Shown here: one piece after another, positions 1 to 10,500 of the stretch
Layout: each line of letters starts with the position of its first letter
Numbering within the stretch: position 1 is the stretch's first letter
NCBI GenBank assembly: GCA_036897625.1
Contig: JAYMTA010001384.1
Span: forward strand, 1 to 20,257
DNA from: Pelargonium cotyledonis
Lineage: Eukaryota > Streptophyta > Magnoliopsida > Geraniales > Geraniaceae
Direction of reading: 5' to 3'
Length of the DNA: 20,257 bases
Position numbers and translations under genes: made by a program
Notes under the pieces: generated by a model
Database searches by the model: none
Seen by the model: the letters and a program-made list of their open reading frames with translations, nothing else
What the model was told of the DNA's origin: nothing

Positions 1-722
1 TCCGTGGAGTGAACCTGCCCACCTAGGTTCGCTTCCGGCCCATTTTTTTGGACATGTAGTCATGGAAAACTGACCCATATAAGTTTGGAGATCGCTCCGC
101 TTCCTTTTGGAAAAAGCATAGGCCCGCTCGAATGTCTCTTCGGCATCCTACGTGATAGAAAAAATTGGAGATTGGTCCACCGCCTCGATCGAATCCATGC
201 CGCTCCCAGACTGGACCGCTTCATCTTTGGCGCCACCAAGAAAGCACCAAAAGCCTGCTCCTGATCTGGTTGTCTCGTCGCCTTTAACCGCGCGCAGTCC
301 TTCTCTATATGCCCCAGCCTCTCTTAGTAGTATCAAAAGGTCGGCAGACGTTCATACTGGAAGTGAATTATGTAACTTCCAAAGGCAACCTCTATTCGAG
401 TCTTACGCCAGAGTGGATTCCGAGTGTCCATCCGGACCCAAACTCTGGCATATGAGCCCTATCCGCCCCTAAACTTGTGTGGTTTGGACTCCATAAACTC
501 CCCTGTTGTACTCCCCAGCTCCCGACACACACGCTCCGTCATGAACCCCATAAGGATACCTCCCATCTGAACCCATATGTTGAGCATATGCAGATCCATC
601 TCGTATGAGTTATCACCCGCCCGGATCCGCTCCAGAATAAGCGCCTTACCTCCATGCGTCTACAACCCCTGGTTCTCGACCCTGACAGCATCCTCCTCCC
701 CGTAGAACTCGAAAAGAAAACG
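1..722 (-). pseudogene. Degenerate LINE-type ORF1 fragment (DUF4283 and broken CCHC zinc knuckle)
   Basis: Reading the minus strand from about 722 downwards gives a recognisable DUF4283 domain, found in the first ORF of plant L1-like non-LTR retrotransposons and their domesticated relatives. Visible pieces are FLFEFYGEEDAVRV, then IWVQMGGILMGFMTERV, RELGSTTGEFMES, ARVWVRMDTRNPLWRKT and IIHFQYERLPTF. The zinc knuckle follows at about 339-294, where RLGHIEKDC is intact but the first two cysteine positions are occupied by stop codons. In-frame stops lie at about 662-660, 461-459, 339-337 and 330-328, so no full protein can be made. Reading continues weakly toward position 1 without a recognised domain, and no reverse transcriptase or endonuclease is present. 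The window edge may cut the element. The family assignment rests on remembered domain patterns, not a search. Confidence 0.75.
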
Positions 723-1155
723 GGCCTGTTTGCCTGGATGTGTGGTTGGGTCAAACAATTATTTGGTCATCACCCCCTTCGCCGACCTCCAAAGTCATGC
801 AATAAGTTGCTGCATGGATCCAAAGTGGACCGAAGTGTCCGAAACGAAACACCCCACGTAGCTGAAGATCTCTCTCTCTTTCGTTTTATGTCGTAGTGTT
901 CGTCGATCTGTGAATGAAATTGCTCATACTTTAGATAAACACTCCATAATTGTGCTAGGTCCGGCTTGCTGGGATGTGGATGCCCTTCCCAGGTTGTTCA
1001 GGATGCTTTAATGTTGGATGTGCTCAATTAGTATAATTTCCATGTGTTATTAGAAAATGAAATAAACAAATAAAATATCCCCATAATGAGAATAAATCCT
1101 ATAATTGATCGAGTGCCATGTCACATACATAAAAACACACATAAGATGAATACAT
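723..1155. other. Upstream intergenic DNA, no gene recognised
   Basis: The part next to the LINE remnant (723 to about 890) is fairly GC-rich on the same strand and may be its decayed N-terminal part, with several stops. From about 1020 the DNA becomes AT-rich. I see no open frame with a recognisable domain. Confidence 0.5.
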
Positions 1156-1196
1156 AATACATTTACCAATCCTTACAAAAAATACATTTACCAATC
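1156..1196. repeat. Two exact copies of a 16-nt direct repeat
   Basis: AATACATTTACCAATC occurs at 1156-1171 and again at 1181-1196, giving a 25-bp period. It lies in AT-rich DNA about 360-400 bp upstream of the DRB-like start codon. It may be ordinary replication slippage or a promoter repeat; function unknown. Confidence 0.85.
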
Positions 1197-1209
1197 ATTT
1201 TCTCTCAAA

Positions 1210-1558
1210 ATAAATTTACTCACGGTCACTTGTACGAGTGTTAATTTATGAGTTGAAATCATGACGAAAATTGCATAGTGAGAAAAAAAAAAGGGAAAGA
1301 AAATCTGAAATTAACTATCAAAAACCCAGGTAGCAGAGCACAAACCCTAAGAGAGATTTGGTACAGTTCATTTCAAAGCAGACACAGAAGGATTCGATTA
1401 TTAGATATCATATTAACTTCCCAGAAAAGAAATGATCCGTGCACTGAAGAAGATAAGAAAACAAAGGAAATGACCAAATGAGAGTGATGCGATAAAGAGG
1501 AGCAGAGCAGAGCAGAGCTGGAGCAGCAAGCCTCATTCTCGCAAAATTGTTGAGAATT
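1210..1558 (+). promoter_or_regulatory. Candidate promoter and 5' leader of the DRB-like gene
   Basis: This stretch lies directly upstream of the ATG at 1559. It contains a plant telo-box-like motif (AAACCCTAA, 1342-1350), a purine-rich stretch, and a short GAGCA/AGAGC repeat at about 1499-1517. Three small open frames start upstream of the main ATG: 1261-1278, 1432-1473 (MIRALKKIRKQRK) and 1478-1495. Whether they are in the mRNA depends on the transcription start, which the sequence alone does not fix. Confidence 0.45.
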
Positions 1559-4500
1559 ATGTACAAATCAAAGCTCCAGGAGCTGTGTCAGCGAATGTCA
1601 TGGGAGTTGTCGGAGTACAGAGCCGAAAGGGAAGGTCCAGATCACAACCCTCGCTTCATCGCCACCGTTACTGTCAATGGCGTCCCCTTCTGCAACCAGG
1701 ATCCCTGTAAATCATCCAAGCAAGCTCAAAACGACGCCGCTAGGCTCGCTTTTGAGCACTTCAGTGGCCCAGACTTCACTCGACCTACTCGCGCTGCCGC
1801 CACTTTCAGTCCCAATGCTGGTAACAATTTTCATTTTCTTTCACTCATTTGTTCAGTGACACTTTTGGAGAACCTTATCAATTCAGTGCCTTTTCATGTA
1901 CTGTTTGGTTTTTGTTTAAATAGATGAATAATTAGAATGTGGGTCTTTTGTGTTTTGTATCCAGAACAGATTATATGCAGTGTTAGAGCCCAAAAACTGG
2001 AAATGACAAGAAAGTTACTAAGTAGTCGGTGTAGTGAGGCATATAATGAGTTATATAACAACTTATAGGCTTGCAAAGATATGGAAAGGAATGCATCAAG
2101 AGTGAGAATAATGTAGTGTTTAATTATTTGGGGGTGGGGGCAGTTTAAGGAAAGATGGAACTCGTATTTTTGACAACATACTTAATGGAGGTCATAATCA
2201 CAAATGTAACTTAGGTGAGCTCAGTATGGTAGCCAAAGATAAGCAACATAGTTATGCAAGCCTAGGTTATTTTGTCCATTGATTGTAATCACATTGTTTT
2301 TATTATTATTATTTATGCTGTTTGATTAGTTTGAACTCATGAATATGAATTATAATGATTTGGTTAGCTTATTTGGTTCAAACTTATGTTAGTGACTTTA
2401 CTCACTTATTTGATTTGATTGTTTGTTTAAAGTGGACTTGTTTTATGAGATGTTAAATTTTAATTTGACATATTTTTAAGTTTAATTTCAATACAATTAA
2501 ATCCATAAATAGATATAATTTGTTATATATAAAAGTGAATCGTGTCAAGTGTCGGTATTGGTGCAATGTAGGTTTCAACGAGACTCCAAAGTCATAATTG
2601 AGGGAAGTGAAGATATGAATGCTTAGGTAACTTGGTGGTAATTCTAAGAAAGATAATATGAGGAGTGAAGCTATTCGAGCAAATGTTGAGGTAGTTTCAA
2701 TTGAAGACAAGAGGAGTGAAAACCACCCAAGTTTATTTAATTAGGAGAAACTAAAAATATATGGGCAAGCCTAAATTAACATTAACATAAGTAATAAGAA
2801 AAGACATGAGATTGCATGGCTTTATAAAGGAGATAACATTATATAGGATGAAGATATAATAGAAGATCCCTAGGGTTTTTGCTAAAGTATTCATGTAGCT
2901 GACCCTGGTTTTGTTTGCAAAAGGGCTTAGTTGTTGTTGTTGTTGTTAGAGGCCAAAATTTATGTGCTGATTTTGTTTGATAATTTGAAGTTCTGGTAAA
3001 TACTATTACAGTAAAACCTGACAGAGCACAGTTCCAAATTCAATGCTAGTTTCATGTCTGGATTTATCATAACCCTTGCAGGTCCTGTGGGTGCAACTAC
3101 TAAAGTTGTCTCCAAAAGAAATTTGCCGCCACATATGGAGTCTCCTACAGCAGCCAATGGATTTTCCGTTGTTCCGAAAAAGGATACTGGGGTTTCAGGT
3201 TAGAAATGTATCATTTTGGAATGATCTCGTTTTATTTTCTGATCAGGTATTTGGCATTGTTTGTTTTGACATGACTATGATTTGTTTTATGTTTGGTTTT
3301 TTCGTAACCCTCTCAGGTCTTTTGAGTGCCACTACTCAAGCTGTCCCCAGAGGATATTTGCCGCCATATATGGAGCCACCTGCAGTAGCCAATAGGTTTG
3401 ACTTTGTTCCAAGAAAGGATACTGGGGTTTCAGGTATTTGACTTCTGTTATTTTATAATGGCTCTTGTTTGATCACACTTATTAAGTTATTATTCTTAGT
3501 TTAGAGGCATCCTGATATGGTCGTGACCGCTACTTCCGTTACTTTCCCTTTAGGCTAGTATTGTATAAACATATTAATTAGGGCTTTGAAGCTTTACAAC
3601 TTGACACAATCTGCTCTATTGGTTTGATTGTCATTTAATGATCATAGTTCATAAATTGACCACACGGAATTTAAGACTTCACATTTCTATCATCTAATCT
3701 CATAACATGGCTAGACGCGAAATTAATTGGAACACTATAAACTATGAACTGTTGATACTATGACTTTCTATAGCTTGATGTGGGTTATCGGTATCTATTG
3801 TAAATTTGTGGGTCCAAGAAATGCATTTGGTATCTGTCATAAATTTGTTGGTGTTACTCATTTATATGAGGAATGAAAAGTGATTTTGGTGTTAGAAGTA
3901 ATTATTTTTGGAAGTTCTTTCGCTCCATTCCAAATGAATTTTGGAGTGGCCCTCTTTATCACAAACCAAATATCATTTACGGTGAGTCTAAAGTGTGAGT
4001 CTGAATCAACAATTGTAACAAGGAAAACCTAAACATGTACAATAGTCAGATCTGCGAGGGTTTAGCAAAGGTCATGAAGTTTTCCTAATAGCACAGCAAA
4101 GTACAACTTAGAACATAACCTTGATTCACCATCACAGTAATTGTTAACGGTGTCTTCTTTCCCTTGGAGAATCTACGGATACCCTTCACTGAAGCTAAAA
4201 ATGATGTCATTGAGCTCACCTTTTAATTCATGTCTCCCACCCTCTACCTCTCCTAGTACTTAAAAATGAAAAGCAGAAAGTATTATTGTTGAAGTGGGTT
4301 ATAAAGTCCCACGAAACGTATGAGCTACATGTAATGGTGGAAGTGAAACTCAACTAACAAAACATGGTATGAAAGCAAGTTTTGATCCTGGTCTTGACCC
4401 GAAGGTGGCCCGTTTATGTTGCCTCCTCTTTTGGTCTTCAGCCTACATACTCTGCACATGCCTGCAGCGGTCCATGCATGGAAGAAAAATACCTACACGT

Positions 4501-7500
4501 GAAGAGGAGTGCCGATTTAAAAGGTTCTCAGTTGTGCACGTGTTGAGACTGATAAATATGTATGAATATGAGGCATGAGCGACATACAATGGTAGAAGTG
4601 AAACCCTACTAATAAGGTCGACTTTTAGTAGTGGAAGCTCAAGTCATTATGTGTAGTCCATTATTGAAATTTAACAATTATTAATTCATGTGTTTGTGGT
4701 TTCTTTGATTATTGCCTCCCCAATTATTGCTAATGCTGTTGTTCGATGTCTTTGTTGATTGCTGAAACATATGGAAAATGGAGTAATTAGATTCTGGTTG
4801 TTACTCATTTGATGTCGAACTGATTATACGTATTGTAGAGACAGCTGTGCACACTAAATTTGTTTGAGGTTTTGAGGCCAGTTCACACTAACGTGAATAA
4901 AGTGCAGTTTTATATTCATAATGTCTACATAGTTTTTTATTTATATCTTCGGTTTTTGTAATCCATGCAGTTTTTTCAAGTGCAAGTTCTGGTCAGGGCA
5001 GTATATTTGCCACCAGAGGGATATCACAACCAAGTGCACAGCCATTGCATCCAGTTCCACTGGTCAATGAAAATACCTCAGGTCATAAAGATGGTCTCAG
5101 AATTGCAGGTTAGAATTGTATATATTTCTCTTCTTGTTTTCCTTTCTGATAATGTATTTGACTTCATTGGTTTTGACTTGACAATCATGTGATCATGAAT
5201 CATTGATAGTTTGGAGCTGGCCAGATATATATTTTTTTTCATTGCATTTCTATGTGGTTGACAAATTAACTATTCTGTTATAGTTATGCTTCCTTGATGC
5301 AAAATTCTGATCATGTGAAAGTATTGTTATTGTTGGAGACATTTTCCATTGATGTGTGCAGAGCAGAAGTTGCAGAACAACTCATGTTGGACATTGATTA
5401 CCACTGAAAAGCATTTATACCTGTTTATTTAATTATTTTTGAGTTTAACATTCAGCATGAAACAAAGTAAAAAAGGGTTGATTGAGTTGTTATTGAATAT
5501 ATCTTGTTTGGAATTTGAAAGGGATGTAAATTGACTTCTATGTACAAATAACTCACTCTGTACTAACGTGCTATATATACTAATAACATGTTGTCCCTTG
5601 TTCACGGTAACATACCTTGAATAATTTGTGAACATAAAAATTGAAGGGAAAGTAATCTGATGAGGTGTCTTAGGGAAATGTTTAGTTCCGAACCCTTATA
5701 TCCACTTCATATGTCAAAAAGTCTCTAACCGTACAACCTTTTCTACCTCACTCTCCTTCCTTACTCCCTTATTCAGCTAGTTTCCCTTTATGCATCGTAC
5801 AAACATTCAGAGAGTTCATAGTATTCTATTCCTTGAAGTGCTGCACTCCACTGCTTTAATTTGTGGTGGTGTACATTCTTTTCAATCTTCTGGGTTCTTT
5901 GGCAAGAAGGGAATTACAAATTTATCCATGATCAGTTTACTACTAGTGCATCTCTTTGGGTTACTGATTCAGGGTTATTTAGGGGCATATTGCTTATTTA
6001 AAGAGCCTGGAATAGTTCTGATGTAGTTTTACTCTTTGTGAGGACATCTTATTCTCTTTTCTATACTTCTCATCCATGTTACTAAATATCAATTATTCAC
6101 TTAAATCATATGTATCCCTTAAACTATTTTTCAAATTAAATATCCACCAAAAGTTTACAATTTGCTATCCATGATTGACAAATTTTTTTCCAATAATGCA
6201 CATTATACCCTTGTGTTCTTCATGTTCTTGAGTTTGTTGTTGATGATATTTATGAAAAAAACAAATACAGTTTATTCAAATACTAAAATTAAACAATTAA
6301 AATTTCAAAAACCTAAAATAAAAAACACAATTTAGTCACCAAAAAAAAAAAAATCAAAAACACAAATTACAATAACAAAAAAAATTAAAATTAAAAAAAT
6401 AAAAAAACCAAAACTTCCATGCCAACAAACAACATCATCACCATTTCTGGCGGGTCAGCCCTCAACCATCCACCTACACCAATAAAAAAAAATTCCAAAA
6501 TCAAACGAACAACTAATCACAAGCCAAAATCATCACCATCACACTAGCACCAATCCAGATATCCAAAAATATAACCAAAAAAAATATTGAACCCCATCCT
6601 CCAAAACCAAAACACCGTTACTTCATCTCCTTCACTGCGTTCTGATCCGACCCTTAATCGGGTAAAACCCATCTTCACCGCCATACCTCGATCTCGCCAT
6701 CATCCAAGCCTAGCGATCAAAGTCAGCCGTGCCGCCTCGACTACTTCCATCCGGACCTCTTGCTCCGATCAATGCCGGAGAGCACCATTTCGGCCGTCTA
6801 CCTTCCTCCACACACCAGCATCATTGGAGAGCACCACGATCGCCGCATCCTTCCGCCACCATCCGCACTGATTTTGCACAACCACCATTGTCAGAGGTCT
6901 CTCTTGTTATCCATCGCCTCTCTGCTCATCTGGACTTTGTGAATGTCTGGTGAGCCTTCTATATTTCAATTCTTGTGTTTTGGTTTATTCTTGTATTATG
7001 GTTTAAGATATATAAAATGGGTTTGTTATAAAAACAGCCACAAACAAAATTTAATTTTGGGTTTTGTAATTTTGATTAGAGTTTTTGTGTATTGTTTAAT
7101 TTGTGTTTTTATTTTGGGTAATTGTAAGTTTGAAGGTGTAATATTTAGTATTTGGATTTGTGTATTTTGTTTGTGAATAATCAAAAACATCAACAACAAA
7201 CTCAAGAACACAATAAACAAAGGGGTAAAATAGGCACTATCGGAATTTTTTTTATAAATCCGTTAAAACTAACTAATGGATAGCAAATTGTAAAGTTTTG
7301 GTAGATAACTGATTTGAAAAATAGTTTAAGGGATATATTTGATATAAGTGAATAATTCATATGGTGAATCTGACATTACCCCTAAAAAAATCATGGTGGG
7401 CATCTGTGAAATGGTTGATGTTGTGTGTGACCTGATTTATATGGTTGTTTTCTTATATTTTTTGCACTCTATGTACTTGTTGTGGGGGTGGAAGGTTGGA

Positions 7501-10500
7501 AATGCATTTATGTCGCTTTTAATTTATTATTTATTATTCATTAATTTTATGGAATGCAATATTCAGCTCCTAAATAATCTATGTCAAAGAGTTTGCACTG
7601 TTCCAAATGTTGAATTTGAAAGGAACGCAATCATTAATGGCTGGATTCCAGGAAAATAGATTATTAGAATATTATCCTACTACCTTCTAAATCATAGGGA
7701 TAATTGCAGATAGTTACATGGAAAAATTTGTGTTTTGCACATAGCTACCAGAGCGTTAAATCATTTCAACCAACTACGAAATGTTTCTCTAAGTTACACC
7801 GTTAATAACGGTGTTAAGTTTTTTTTTTAAAAATATTTAAGAAAAATTCAAAATTGCTTGATTTTTTAAAAATTGCTCAACTTTATAGAAAAAGGCATTT
7901 TTTTTCTTTTCTTTTCACAATGTGAGTTTTTCAACCAGATTTTTAAAATAAAAAAAAAACACAAAAAAACAAAATTTTCTCAATGGATAAAAAATGCATT
8001 CTTGAATTTTTTGGGGATGTTTTGGTGTTTTTATTATATATTTTGGATTATGTTTATCATTTCTAAAAATCACACCAAATTTTTTTATATTTGTTTATAA
8101 AAATTCAAAGCTAATCCCAAATTTCCTGAAAACTTGCTCAAAAATTTCAGTTTGTCTTGTAGACATGTCAAGAAATTTTTGATATTTTTGGAATTATTTT
8201 TGAAAATTTTAAAAATATTACAAGAAAATTTAATTTTTCAAATATAATACAAAAGTTTCAATAAAAACAAACCAAAACATCTCAAAAATAGCCTCAGAAA
8301 TTTTTGGAAATGCATTTTCTACTTATCAAGAAATTTTTGAAATATTTTGAGCAATTTATGGAATTTTCTAAGAAATAAGAAATAAAAAATCCCCAAAGCT
8401 TAACACCGTTAGTACAAATGCAACTTATATAAACATTTTGTAGCTAAGTGAAACGGTTTAAGACCTTTGCAGCTATGTGCATAACATAAAATCTTAGATA
8501 TAGTTATATGCAATTATTCCTAAATAATATTAATCTCTTTTTAACACAGCTGATTGTTGGAGTTATTCTCATGATACGTAATACATCAACATTTCTTTTG
8601 AGACTCATTTTCGGTATATGTTGTGTGCAATTGATGGTATGACCAACTGGATAACTGAACTTGAAGGACCATTTGCTATTTTTTTTTTGTGGATATTAAG
8701 ACACCCTGTAAATATATCTTGGGATTTCAGTTTGGCTTAAGTTCTTTCTTTCCACGTTCTATATTTTATCATTTTATAGAACAGATCTTTGCACTAATTT
8801 ATTGGAACTCTTTCTATATTATATTTTACTTTTGACTTTTAGATGGTAAAGAATGGAAGATAAATTATTCAATTGTTTGTGATGATTTTTTTCCGTATAT
8901 GTTATTCAGATACAAAGCCTAGTTTTTACAAAAAAGAATGTTGATCATGTTGGTTTATTTATTTATTTACTGCCAAACAAGAGAAGAACCCTTATCCTAC
9001 TAATCCCCTTCACCATTGGTTTGAACTTTAGACATCGCCTTTCCCCATCCCCTACAAGGAGAATAATATGCCAGGCTACACAGGCCAGTGGTCAAAATCA
9101 TTTTTTTTTCATTTTTTTAATAGTATTCTTCGCCGGGCTTCCTACTTTTAATTTTCTTCTTCTTCTTATAGATATACAACATATGTACAAGAACCAGCTG
9201 CAAACCTATGCTCAAAAGAAGAATCTTACTCTGCCTCTGTATTCTCATGAGCGTGAGGGCCCTCCTCATGCCAGTATTTTCAAGTGTAAGGTTACCATTG
9301 ATGGGAAAACCTATGAAAGTCAGGAGTTCTCCTCCACATTGAAGGAAGCTGAACATGCAGCTGCAAAAGTTGCTCTGATGTCATTGTTGCCAGATGGACA
9401 TCAAGAGGCTAGTATTCTGATTTCCTATGGTCTTTTTTTATAAGTTAGTTTTATATTAGAGAAGAATGTCAAATTTCTTGCATTCCCTAACAGGTTTAGC
9501 ATATTTTTCTATTTTTGCTCTTATCTTTCAGGAGGATCCCGGTTTGTACAAGAACCTTTTACAAGAAATGGCTCAGAGAGAGAGTTTTTCTTTACCAGTT
9601 TATTGTACAAACAGATCTGGAGAAGCTCATATGCCATCATTTATTTCAACTGTGGTGATAGAAGGAGAATCATTCACGGGAGATCAAGCAAAAACTAAGA
9701 AACAAGCAGAGATGAGTGCGGCAAAAGTTGCTTACTGTGTTCTGAAAGAGCGTATGTCTATCTCCTTTAACAATTATTTTCTTCTAAGGTTATATTCAGT
9801 CCTGGGGTATTCACTGATAATTGATTTATTTATTGATGGTTATATGGTAAATTGATGTGAAAGACACAGATACTGTTTTAGGTTAGAGTTACTGATTTAC
9901 AGTTTGTTCCGGGGAACCAGATGGTTATATTTATATGGGGTTGATTTATGAATTGTTAAGGAGACTAGATATATGGATTTTGCTTCATCACCATTCACTT
10001 AGGAAGGTCAAGAGGAGTGTAAGTTGAGGCAGTGATGAGACATGAACAGAACATGTGGATGTAGATTGAGCTGGATGGCAGCACTTTGGGATATATCTAG
10101 CTGGGTTATTATTAAATCACATCCTGTGGTAAAAACTAGTTAAATGGGATGTTGGCTGAAACCAATTTAAATGTAATAGAACGTCATCCTGCCAAAGAAG
10201 TAGAGGGAAAACTGGACTGCTAGTGAAAAATCACTCATTAGTCAGGTATTGAGATACTAGCTTGTAATTGGAGAAAAAAAAAAATATGGTTAGGGTGTTA
10301 TGAAGGATGTATTTGTGCCTAAATAGAATAAAAAGAAGAAGAGTAGTAGTTACCTCAGGTTTGTTTTCAAATGCAAATATAATGATCTAACCACTTTTAC
10401 TTATCATTAGCATTTGTTACCTTTCTTTCAGAGACACTACTTTAAGCTGTAAGATTCATTAATCATATTCTAGAAACCAAAAGGCCCTGGGGTTATAGTT

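Larger units (their letters stand above)
5109..9171 (+). other. DRB-like intron 4, large and transposon-filled
   Basis: This intron of 4063 bp starts GTTAGA and ends TTATAG. It separates the duplicated-linker exons from dsRBD2. About half of it is two non-autonomous DNA transposons (6091-7357 and 7697-8520). The rest is AT-rich without recognised genes. A possible extra exon starting at 5362 was considered but not supported. Confidence 0.75.

Noticed and set aside
5362..5421. Possible extra DRB exon after GTGTGCAG
   Set aside because: The frame can be kept open for about 20 codons, but the donor is poor and the peptide resembles nothing in the DRB family.
5790..6026. Open frame of 78 codons with hydrophobic stretches in DRB intron 4
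   Set aside because: No recognised domain and no coding context; it lies within a large intron and looks like chance.
6587..6871. Open frame of 94 codons in the core of the first inverted-repeat element
   Set aside because: Rich in S, P, R and H as expected from GC-richer noncoding DNA; no domain recognised, so not called a gene.
6082..7366. 9-bp target duplication for the first inverted-repeat element
   Set aside because: CTAAATATC and CATATGGTG do not match; only a possible 4-bp ATAT is shared, too weak in AT-rich DNA.
7873..8100. Open frame of 75 codons in the Mutator-like element
   Set aside because: A product of poly-T/A sequence (F, I, K runs), not a transposase.
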